Source of the DNA: Manihot esculenta
Taxonomy: Eukaryota; Streptophyta; Magnoliopsida; Malpighiales; Euphorbiaceae
NCBI RefSeq assembly: GCF_001659605.2
Contig: NC_035164.2
Location: 13,008,906-13,072,905 of the forward strand
Length of the DNA stretch: 64,000 nt
Direction: 5' to 3'
Shown: positions 1-9,800 of the stretch, piece after piece
Layout: each line of letters begins with the position of its first letter
Numbering within the stretch: the first letter of the stretch is position 1
Notes under the pieces: model-generated
Told to the model about the DNA's origin: nothing
Seen by the model: only the letters and a program-made list of their open reading frames with translations
Database searches by the model: none
Made by a program: the position numbers and the translations under genes

Positions 1-2
1 CT

Positions 3-938
3 GGGAAAATTCTCCAACAGCAAGTGGATCAAGCGGTCAGCTCAGTGGACGCATACATATTAAGAAGAGAGGAAGAGCTTCAAGATCTATGGGACGATGA
101 CGAAGAAACAGACCAAGCTGCTGAATCTGCGGCACAAATCACCACTGCAGAACCTGCTGCTGTCCAAAAATCAGCACCAACCGAAGCTCCTGCTGCAAAA
201 ACAGCACCTGCTGTCCAAGAATCAGCAACCTCAGAAATTGCCCCCACTGAACCAGAAGTTGCTGCACTTGCTGAAACTGCCAAAATTACACCAGAAATTA
301 CAGAATTTGCTGCTGTCCAAGTTGCTGAAAATAGAGGCAGCAACTGCTGTCAAACTGCCACAACCACTGCTGCCCGCAAATCAGCACCAGCCGAAGTTCC
401 TGGTACATCCCCTGCTGCTGTCCATAAACCAGCAACTGCTGGAAGTGCCCCAACTGAACCAAAATCTGTTGAAATTTCTGAAACAAACCAGCCCCCTGGA
501 GAATCCAGCACAACTAGATTGCTAGCACAGGTAAGTTGTTGTCTACTCTCCCAAACTGAGATAAATCCAAGGCAAAATGCTAGTGCCATCACATTGAGGA
601 GTGGAAAGGAGTTGCAAGACAATAGGGCTGAAAAATTGCAAAAACAGGGCATGAAAGAAATCCTGCCAGAAAGTGATCAGGGCAGTGATTTGCCCAGTTC
701 ACTCATAGGAACTGACCCGATCGCTGGGCAAACTAAGCTGTCCAGCAGTGATTTGACCAATTCTCCAGAGAAGGCAGAAAGTGATTTGCCCAAATCAACA
801 GACCAGGCAGAATCAAGTCAAAGCAGAAACAGCAACCTATGGAGAAATTCAAGGTACCTCCTCCCTTCCCAAAGAGATTTGCAAGGTCCCAAAAGGAGAA
901 AGAGGAAAAAGAGATATTGGAGACACTTCGCAAGGTAG
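3..938 (+). pseudogene. Truncated Athila-like gag remnant, frameshifted
   Basis: The reading frame is open from the window edge and equals the C-terminal part of Gag in copy B at 4809. It starts inside the coil that reads GKILQQQVDQ. A low-complexity Ala/Pro/Thr/Glu stretch follows (about residues 35-165), then the conserved family segment around [20 protein letters not shown]. The capsid domain and zinc knuckle of the autonomous copy are missing. A one-base deletion near 819, in the glutamine-rich linker before MEKFK, shifts the frame, so the tail after about residue 272 is out-of-frame sequence and the protease continues in the frame that begins at 839. The Ser-Asp-Leu-Pro motif (AGTGATTTGCCC) occurs several times. 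Confidence 0.8.
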
Positions 939-1990
939 AAATCAACATACCTCTACTTGATGCTATCAAACAAATACCAAGGTATGCTAAATTTCTCAAA
1001 GAGCTATGCACCAATAGGAGGAAACTTGCTAAACATGAAAAGGTAAGTGTGGGGGAGTGTGTTTCAGCTGTCATCCAAAGAAAACTACCAGTCAAATGCA
1101 AAGATAGAGGAATGTTTGCGGTTTCATGCAAAATAGGCAATATGGGAATAAAGAAGGCCATGTGTGACCTTGGAGCTTCAATAAATGTCATGCCTCTTTC
1201 TATTTTTAACTTGTTGAATGCAGGTACACTCAAGGGCACCAGCAGTATGATCCAATTGGCTGATCGATCCATTGTCTACCCCAAAGGAGTGCTTGAAGAT
1301 GTGTTGGTGCAAGTGGACCAACTAGTCTTCCCAGCTGATTTTTATGTGATTGACATGGAGGAGGACAAGGGCAACATCACCTCTGATATCTTACTTGGGA
1401 GACCATTCTTGAGCACAGCAAGAACAAAAATTGATGTGCATGATGGCACATTGACCATGGAGTTTGAAGGGGAAATTATAAAATTTAATGTTTATGATGC
1501 CATGAAATTCCCCAATGATGTTTCTCCTGTTTATGGCCTTGATATAATTGATGATTTAAGTCAAGAAATTTTTGATTTTGATCAAGAAAACTTACTCTAT
1601 GAAGGTCTTTGCAGGAGAGAAGAAGTGGACAGCAACATCACTGAAACAAAGAAAATAGCAGACTGCTGTAACTTGCTGGAAGTGAGTGATTTGCCCAGTG
1701 ATTTGCCCAGAATACCAGAAAATCTGCTCAAATCACAGCTCAAATCAGACAGTAAGCAGACAAAAAACCAGCAGACAGAGAATGCACCAGATCTGAAACC
1801 CTTGCCTAGCCACCTCAAATATGCCTACTTGGGAGCTGGAAATACACTTCCAGTAATTATTTCCAACCAGCTCAGCCAAGAAGAAGAGGAAAAGCTCCTT
1901 GATGTGTTGAGCAAGCACAAGAAAACAATTGGGTGGACCTTGGAGGACATAAAAGGCACCTCAAGACCATTCGGTGGAGGCTCAAGATAG
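839..1990 (+). pseudogene. Athila-like aspartic protease region, deleted before RT
   Basis: This 383-aa ORF begins [14 protein letters not shown] and contains the retropepsin motif [13 protein letters not shown] (active-site Asp near residue 111) and the later strand [11 protein letters not shown]. In the autonomous element the same segment is the middle of the gag-pol polyprotein. Here it stops soon after TLEDIKGTSRPFGGGSR, where the full copy would continue into RT. The GTSRPFGGGS junction is shared by all three short elements with this region in the window, so that deletion predates their separation. The protease may be enzymatically intact, but it is out of frame with the gag remnant upstream. 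Confidence 0.85.
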
Positions 1991-3234
1991 GATGCAGCAC
2001 ATGGAAAGTATGTTGCAGCTGCTGGTTCACCATTTTCTACCCCAGCACCGTGACAGATAGCTATTTGCCCAGTGATTTGCCCAGTACTTGCCCAAGTCAC
2101 TGGTCAAATCACCCCCAGGCCAGGAAATATCTTTCCCTTTTCTCCTTCATTTTTCTATATGTTTATTCACACATTGAGGACAATATGTGGGATAGGTGTG
2201 GGGGTACTGGAGAGTATTTATTCACTGATCACACCATCTTTTGATTTCCTTTTTTTTTTTCTATTTTGTTTCTTATTGTTTCTTTTTGTTTCTTTTTGCA
2301 TTATTCTTACCCCTTTTTGCACACACCAAATTTTTTCTTCTTCACACTTTGTGCACACACACACAGAATTTTGTAGCTAATTGCTCCACTCAACATAGAT
2401 AACAAGGTTGAAAGAGTGCCCTTATCTCATGACTCCATTGATTTGCCACCCCTTTAAGCCTAAATTGAATCATTCACAGTATGTTACCTTCACTTAGGGA
2501 GTTTTTCTCTTGAATTGAATCCTTAAATGTGCTAAGGTCAAGGGAAATAAAAATACAAATACATGCAAACACAAAGCTAGTGTAACTCCCTATGAGCTGA
2601 TTTGCCCAAATTATCATGAAAAACCAGCACAAAGCACAAATCACAAACTTGTTCCAATGGTCTAAGACTATGAACTGAGCCTAATAGCCACTTGGAGAAG
2701 TAACTGACTGAGTAACCGGGGGTGTATCACCCATGTACACAATCGCGTAAAAAGGTCAGTAACTTTTTCAAGCAAATAAGTTTCGATGGTCTAGACTATG
2801 AACAGAGCTAGTAGCCACTTGAACAAGTGACTAACTGAGTAATCGGGGGTGTATCACCCATGTACACAATCGCGTAAAAAGGTTAGTGACTTTTTCAGGC
2901 AAGGATAAGAATAAGTGCTGCTGAAAATAAAAATATAAATTAAATAAAAAGGAGAAAGAGAGAAGGTGGCAAATCACTCCTAGGGGTTGCATTAAAACTA
3001 ACATAAAGGAATAAGCATGATTGAACCAAAAACCTTTCTCTTGACCATGGTAGGTGAAAGGAAACAAGGAAAGGAGAGGATGACCTTAGTGCATGTACTC
3101 TATACTGTGATACTTCAATTTAGGAGTCTAGGGGGGCTGATTAAGTGGAACTTAGGCTCTAAGGAAAAAGGGAGCTTAATTGGCTAAGTTATTTGTTGCT
3201 TGAGGACAAGCAAAAAGCTAGGTGTGGGGGTATT
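1991..3234 (+). other. Athila-like 3' untranslated region with ORF3 tail and PPT
   Basis: Starts with the last codons of ORF3 (reading LLVHHFLPQHRDR, stop near 2055). A cluster of TTGCCC words at 2064-2130, T-rich tracts and the degenerate 128-bp duplication at 2666 follow. It ends in the polypurine tract GGTGTGGGGGTA (3221-3232) directly before the LTR. A second copy of that PPT-like word lies at 2195-2206. The same region occurs at 22790-23938, at 63350 onward, and inverted at 15674-16692. No gene is seen. Confidence 0.75.
2666..2905 (+). repeat. Two-copy 128-bp tandem duplication in Athila-like 3' UTR
   Basis: Unit one starts at 2666 (GACTATGAACTGAGC) and unit two at 2794 (GACTATGAACAGAGC). 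Both contain the stem-loop word GGGTGTATCACCC, then CATGTACACAATCGCG. The plus-strand inner element has the same two-copy form (about 23380-23610). The outer minus element has only one diverged copy near 16020-16090. Confidence 0.8.
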
Positions 3235-4734
3235 TGATCAAGCATAATTTAGCCACATTTTTATCATAATTATTATTGCTTATTTACACATTTTTCAGTT
3301 TAATTTATGGTTTTTATCTTGTTTTTACAGAAAAGGAAGAAACTGGAAAATGGAAGAAAAAGTGCAGAAAATTCACAAAAGGATGATTTGCCCAGTGATT
3401 TGCCCAAGAATCTGCTCCAATCACTGCCCCGATCAAGCTAAAGCAGAAACCCGGAGGCAACAGGCAGCAGTGATTTGCCCAGTGATTTGCCCCAGACACT
3501 CGAAGATCACTGGCCAAATCACTCGCAGAGACATAGAGGACTGACTCACAGAGGCAGTGATTTGCCCAGTGATTTGCCCACTGCTCGCCCAAATCACAGG
3601 GCAAATCACTTTGACAGCAGAAACTTACAGCAGAGCGGGAAAATGGACAGAAAACAGAAATTCGATTTTTCAGAAGTCCAAATCCAATCCAATCACTTCC
3701 AACACAAGACCAAGAGCCACGAAAGAGTCTCTCACCCAAGGAATTCCAATTACAATCAAATTCAACATCAAAAGAGGAGTCCAAGATCAAATCAAAAAGG
3801 GATTTTGAAACCCTAGATGAATAAAATTCTGCAACTATAAAAGGAGAGCCTCCAAGCCAGCAATCTTATCTTCTGCTGAGGAATTGAACTCGCCATAAAC
3901 TCTCCAGCATCTTCCTTTTTCTTTTCCTTTCATCTTTTTGTGTATTTAGTCCACCATGAGTGGCTAAACTCTTTTCTTTTCTAGTTGAAGTGGGTGAATT
4001 TCAGATTTTGTGATGAATTGGGAGATTTAAATCTCCATTGTTAAACTTCTATTTAATTTCAATATTTATGCAATTTGAGCTTTCCATAAATATTACTTTG
4101 CTTTTAGAATCAATAAGGGCCCATTGCTTTTAAATTGCTTAAGTAATATTGTTTGAATGATTTAGGTCCGTAATTGCTTAGGTTGTTCAAATACACATTT
4201 AATCAAATTGCATAATCTAAACTTGACCACGCGGTTGGCAAGGATAGAATTGGGTTTCTCTAAGTCTTAATGCAGTCAACAGTTGTTCGATGCTACAATG
4301 CCCCAAGGACGTTCCTTGGCAACTTGTTGATTAGTGTTTGATTAGCGAACGTTTCCTAATCAAACTAGAACTAAGGAGGAATTTGGATTGTGAGAAGCGT
4401 CTTCCACATCCAAAACTAATTTATTGGAATAAATAGGAGAGTTAAAGAATCAATGATCAATTCTAAACAATCTGAAATAGATCCATACTTCAACTAGAAG
4501 CTTCTCTCTTATTGATTTACTCATCTTTACATTATTGCTTTCTTTTGCTATTTAGTTTTAACTCATCAAATCAAACCCCCCTCTTTTAATTACTTGTTAT
4601 TTACTTGACCTAGTCATTATTAGGAAAATCATTGGTGTCAATTCCCTGTGGTTCGACCCTATTGCCACTATCTACAAGTTTATTGTTGATTGTTTAATAG
4701 GTTTATTTTTGACGGCTTCGACAACCGCCTATCA
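3235..4734 (+). repeat. Athila-like LTR, complete (1500 bp)
   Basis: Begins TGATCAAGC after the PPT and ends CGCCTATCA directly before a tRNA-Asp PBS at 4740, so both ends are fixed by function. It carries a cluster of AGTGATTTGCCC words in both orientations (3384-3615), a telo-box-like AAACCCTA (3808-3815) and a TATA box TATAAAA (3836-3842). It lies between two internal regions, acting as 3' LTR of the left one and 5' LTR of the right one. Confidence 0.92.
3808..3842 (+). promoter_or_regulatory. LTR core promoter: telo-box-like element and TATA box
   Basis: AAACCCTA at 3808-3815 and TATAAAA at 3836-3842, about 28 bp apart. The same pair and spacing is kept in the other Athila-family LTRs (18555-18562 with 18583-18589; 54588-54595 with 54616-54622). 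AAACCCTA resembles the plant telo-box found in promoters of growth-related genes. Use of it here is inferred. Confidence 0.65.
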
Positions 4735-5986
4735 AAAATTGGCGCCGTTGCCGGGGAATTGATCTAACTAACGTATTTTTCTTTTATGACCAGGGCTGAT
4801 TTACAAGCATGGCTACGGTAAGTATGTCTTTTCTCTCTTCTCAAATTTCTGAACTAACCTCTATGGTGAGAAATTATGGTCAAGCTCGACAAGCCCAACA
4901 ACTTCAACAAGCACATACAGGATTTTATGGACAGCCAAGACATAATCCCTACCTTGACACATACAATACAAGTTGGGGAGACAATATGAGCTATGGCTAT
5001 ACAAGGACAGACCACTACCATGACTACCAAAGAGATCTGCAATACAATCCATGTTGGGGGGACGATCCAAATTATGGCTATGCAAGGGCTGACTACTACC
5101 AAAACTATCAAGCCCAAGCAACACCTCAAAACTCCCATATGGAACTTGAAGAGATGGTGAGAAAATTGGAAATTTCTGGGAAAATTCTCCAACAGCAAGT
5201 GGATCAAGCGGTCAGCTCAGTGGACGCATACATATTAAGAAGAGAGGAAGAGCTTCAAGATCTATGGGACGATGACGAAGAAACAGACCAAGCTGCTGAA
5301 TCTGCGGCACAAATCACCACTGCAGAACCTGCTGCTGTCCAAAAATCAGCACCAACCGAAGCTCCTGCTGCAAAAACAGCACCTGCTGTCCAAGAATCAG
5401 CAACCTCAGAAATTGCCCCCACTGAACCAGAAGTTGCTGCACTTGCTGAAACTGCCAAAATTACACCAGAAATTACAGAATTTGCTGCTGTCCAAGTTGC
5501 TGAAAATAGAGGCAGCAACTGCTGTCAAACTGCCACAACCACTGCTGCCCGCAAATCAGCACCAGCCGAAGTTCCTGGTACATCCCCTGCTGCTGTCCAT
5601 AAACCAGCAACTGCTGGAAGTGCCCCAACTGAACCAAAATCTGTTGAAATTTCTGAAACAAACCAGCCCCCTGGAGAATCCAGCACAACTAGATTGCTAG
5701 CACAGGTAAGTTGTTGTCTACTCTCCCAAACTGAGATAAATCCAAGGCAAAATGCTAGTGCCATCACATTGAGGAGTGGAAAGGAGTTGCAAGACAATAG
5801 GGCTGAAAAATTGCAAAAACAGGGCATGAAAGAAATCCTGCCAGAAAGTGATCAGGGCAGTGATTTGCCCAGTTCACTCATAGGAACTGACCCGATCGCT
5901 GGGCAAACTAAGCTGTCCAGCAGTGATTTGACCAATTCTCCAGAGAAGGCAGAAAGTGATTTGCCCAAATCAACAGAAAGTGATTT
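4735..5986 (+). mobile_element. Second, truncated Athila-like internal region (copy B)
   Basis: Carries the PBS and the short gag, then breaks off at about 5974-5986 and continues straight into the middle of an LTR. Positions 5176-5975 repeat 1-800 without a difference that I noticed. The join holds a 13-bp copy of nearby sequence (CAGAAAGTGATTT at 5950-5962 repeated at 5974-5986), which looks like a templated insertion made during repair or reverse-transcriptase template switching. Confidence 0.82.
4740..4757 (+). other. Primer binding site, tRNA-Asp type
   Basis: TGGCGCCGTTGCCGGGGA, five bases after the LTR end. It is the reverse complement of the 3' end of plant tRNA-Asp(GUC) with CCA, as I know that sequence. 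Athila elements are known to use this primer. Confidence 0.88.
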
Positions 5987-6008
5987 ATGCAATTTGAGCT
6001 TTCCATAA
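4809..6008 (+). pseudogene. Non-autonomous Athila-like gag, truncated by LTR junction
   Basis: This ORF starts MATVSMSFLSSQISELT and aligns with residues of about 330 onward of the full Gag-Pol ([14 protein letters not shown]). The capsid domain and the CCHC knuckle are therefore absent. It has Tyr/Gly/Asn-rich segments (YGYARADYYQNYQ), a short coil (residues about 115-135) and a long Ala/Pro/Thr/Glu tract. From about residue 389 the frame reads LTR sequence, so the true gag part ends near 5975. A tiny upstream ORF (MTRADLQAWLR, about 4788-4823) is the relic of the original Gag start and overlaps the ATG in another frame. The start sits in ATGGCTACGGTAAGTATG, which contains a strong splice-donor word. 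Confidence 0.75.
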
Positions 6009-6653
6009 ATATTACTTTGCTTTTAGAATCAATAAGGGCCCATTGCTTTTAAATTGCTTAAGTAATATTGTTTGAATGATTTAGGTCCGTAATTGCTTAG
6101 GTTGTTCAAATACACATTTAATCAAATTGCATAATCTAAACTTGACCACGCGGTTGGCAAGGATAGAATTGGGTTTCTCTAAGTCTTAATGCAGTCAACA
6201 GTTGTTCGATGCTACAATGCCCCAAGGACGTTCCTTGGCAACTTGTTGATTAGTGTTTGATTAGCGAACGTTTCCTAATCAAACTAGAACTAAGGAGGAA
6301 TTTGGATTGTGAGAAGCGTCTTCCACATCCAAAACTAATTTATTGGAATAAATAGGAGAGTTAAAGAATCAATGATCAATTCTAAACAATCTGAAATAGA
6401 TCCATACTTCAACTAGAAGCTTCTCTCTTATTGATTTACTCATCTTTACATTATTGCTTTCTTTTGCTATTTAGTTTTAACTCATCAAATCAAACCCCCC
6501 TCTTTTAATTACTTGTTATTTACTTGACCTAGTCATTATTAGGAAAATCATTGGTGTCAATTCCCTGTGGTTCGACCCTATTGCCACTATCTACAAGTTT
6601 ATTGTTGATTGTTTAATAGGTTTATTTTTGACGGCTTCGACAACCGCCTATCA
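5987..6653 (+). repeat. Athila-like LTR, 5'-truncated
   Basis: Matches 4068-4734 at a constant offset of 1919 bp with no difference seen by eye. Ends CGCCTATCA. The first 833 bp of the LTR, including the TATA box, are missing. Confidence 0.9.
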
Positions 6654-6821
6654 AGTGTCTCCTACGGTTGTCCAAGTGTTAGGGCTAGTTAACGAGCGTC
6701 TCTTAACTAGTTTAAAATTAAGAAAGGATTGGATACCTGAAGCGTCTTCGATATCTATAACTGGTTTATTAATTAAATTGAGATTATTTTGTATCCGTGA
6801 TCAACCCATAAAAACTGGAAC
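6654..6821 (+). repeat. Diverged fragment of a related Athila-like LTR
   Basis: Aligns by eye, with many substitutions, to the LTR stretch around 4330-4450. It shares GAAGCGTCTTC, TTAACTAG against CTAATCAA, and TTTATT anchors in the same order. This suggests an older, separate LTR family into which the left element inserted. It ends where the satellite array begins. No coding signal. Confidence 0.55.
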
Positions 6822-9800
6822 TAAATAAATGACAGTGCCTGAACATTAAAAAAGAAATGATGGGCGCAAAATAAATGACGGTGCCTTTCTTACCCCAAAA
6901 TATTATACTCATACCTTTTAAACAAAATATAATAATTATTAGTAATTACTTATTCAAATAATCAATTAAAATAAAACTTTTTAATCCGTTTAATGTCAAC
7001 AACATTAAAAAAGAAACAATGGGGTGCAAAATAAATGACAGTGCCTTTCTTACCCCAAAATATTATACTCATAAATTATAAACAAAATTGTTATTAATTA
7101 GAAACCATTTATTCAAATATTCAATTAAAAATAAACTTTAATTGTTAACTTTAATTAGTTTAAAGTCAAGAACATTAAAAAAAGAAACAATGGGGCGCAA
7201 AATAATCGATAGTACCTGAACATTAAAAAAGAAATGCTGGGCGCAAAATAAATATCAGTGCCTTTCTTACCCCAAAATATTATACTTATATATTATAAAC
7301 AAACTTGTTATGTATTAGTAATCATTCATTCAAATATTCAATTAAAATAAAATTTTAATTGTTTACTTTAATTAGTTTAAAATCAAAGAATATTAAAAAA
7401 GAAACGATGGAGCATAAAATAAATAACAGTGCCTGAACATTAAAAAAGAAATGATGGGTGCAAAATAAATGACGACGCCTTTCTTACCCCAAAATATTAT
7501 ACTCATGCATTTTAAATAAGATATAATAATTATTAGTAATTATTTATTTAAATATTCAATTAAAATAAAACTTGTTTAATTAGTTTAATGTCAAGAACAT
7601 TAAAGAAGAAAGCATGGGGCCCAAAATAAACCACGGGCCAAAATTAAACGACAGTGCCTTTTTATCCCAAAATATTATACTCATATATTTAAAAATGAAA
7701 TGATGAGCGCAAAATAAATGACAGTGCCTTTCTTACCCTAAAATATTATACTTATACATTTTAAACTAATTTTTTATCTATTAGTTATCATTTATTCAAA
7801 TGTTCAATTAAAATAAAACTTTATTTTTTATTTTAATTAGTTTAAAGTCAAGAACATTAAAAAGGAAACGATGGACGCAAAATAAATGACAATGTCTTTC
7901 TTACCCAAAATATTATACTCATACATTTTAAGCAAAATATAATAATTATTAATTCAAATATTCAATTAATATAAAACTTGTTTAATTAGTTTAACGTCAG
8001 GAACATTAAAAAAGAAACAATGGGGACCAAAATAAACAACAGTGCTTTTCTTAACCTAAAATATTATACTTATACATTATAAACAAATTTGTTATCTATT
8101 AGTAATCATTTAATCAAATGTTAAATTAAAATAAAATTTTAATTTTCAATTGAATTAGTTTAAAGTCAAGAACATTAAAAAAGAAACGGAGGGGCGCAAA
8201 ATAAACGACAGTGCCGCAACATTAAAAAAGAAATGATGGGCGCAAAATAAACGATGGATCCTTTCTTACTCCAAAATATCATACTAATATATTTTAAACA
8301 AAATATAATAATTATTAGTAATTATTTATTTAAATATTAAAAAAAAAACTTGTTTAATTAGTTTAATGTCAAGAACATTAAAAAAGAGACGATAGGGGCG
8401 CAAAATAAACAACAGTGTCTTTCGTACACCAAAATATTATACTTATACATTATAAACAAACTTGTTATATATTAGTAATCATTTATTAAAATATTCAATG
8501 AAAATAAAATATTAATAGTTCACTTTAATTAGTTTCAAGTCAAGAACATTAAAAAAAAAAACGGAGGGGCGCAAAATAAACGACAATGCCTGAACATTAA
8601 AAAAGAAATGATGGGCGCAAAATAAACGACTGTTCCTTTCTTACTCCAAAATATTATACTCATACATTTTAAACAAAATATAAAAATTATTAGTAATTAT
8701 TTAATCAAATATTCAAAAAAAAAATAAAACTTGTTTAATTAGTTTAATGTCAAGAATATTAAAAAAGAAACGATGGGGCGCGAAATAAATGACAATGCCT
8801 TTCTTACCCCAAAATATTATACTCATATATTATAAGCAAAATTGTTATTCATTTGTAATCATTTATTCAAATATTCAATTAAAATAAAATTTTAATTGTT
8901 TATTTTAATTAGTTTAAAATCAAGAACATTAAAAAAAGAAACAATGGGGCGCAAAATAAATGACAGTGCATGAACATTAAAAAAGAAATGATGGGCGCAA
9001 AATAAATAACAGTGCCTTTCTTATTCCAAAATATTATACTTATACATTATAAACAAACTTGTTATCTATTAGTAATCATTTATTTAAATGTTCAATTAAA
9101 ATAAAACTTTAATTGTTTACTTTAATAAGTTTAAAATCAAAGAATATTAAAAAAAAAGACGGGGCACAAAATAAATGACAGTGCCTGAACATTAAAAAAG
9201 AAATGATGGGCGCAAAATAAATGACGGTGCCTTTCTTACCCCAAAATATTATACTCATACATTTTAAACAAAATATAATAATTATTAGTAATTATTTATT
9301 CAAATATTCAATTAAAATAAAACTTGTTTAATCCGTTTAATGTCAACAACATTAAAAAAGAAACGATGGGGCGCAAAATAAACGATGGTGCCTTTCTTAT
9401 CCCAAAATATTATACTCATACATTATAAGCAAAATTGTTATTCATTAGTAATCATTTATTCAAATATTCAATTAAAATAAAACATTAATTGTTTACTTTA
9501 ATTAGTTTAAAGTCAAGAACATGCGAAATAAATGACAGTGCCTTTCTTACCCCAAAATATTATACTCATACACTATAAATAAAATTGTTATTTATTAGTA
9601 ATAATTTATTCAAATATTCACTTAAAATAAAACTTTAATTGTTCATTTTAATTAGTTTAAAGCGAAGAACATTTAAAAAAAAACAATGGTGCGCAAAATA
9701 AACGACAGTGCCTTTCTTACCCCAAAATATTATACTCATACATTATAAACAAAATATAAAAATTATTACTAATTATTTATACAAATGTTCAATTAAATTA

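Larger units (their letters stand above)
1..3234 (+). mobile_element. Non-autonomous Athila-like element, internal region (5' end outside window)
   Basis: Internal part of a deleted Ty3/gypsy Athila-like element: gag remnant, protease, the tail of ORF3, a 3' untranslated region and the PPT, followed at 3235 by an LTR. Compared with the full element at 53996 onward it lacks the capsid part of Gag and everything from RT through integrase. Protease sequence joins directly to the last codons of ORF3 near 1986. Bases 1 to about 800 are repeated at 5176-5975. The 5' LTR that should precede it lies left of the window. Confidence 0.88.

Noticed and set aside
97..525. 142-aa ORF rich in Leu/Gln/Lys, repeated at 5272 and 20031
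   Set aside because: It is the +1 frame of the Ala/Pro/Thr/Glu gag tract. The repetitive CTGCTG-type sequence keeps several frames open.
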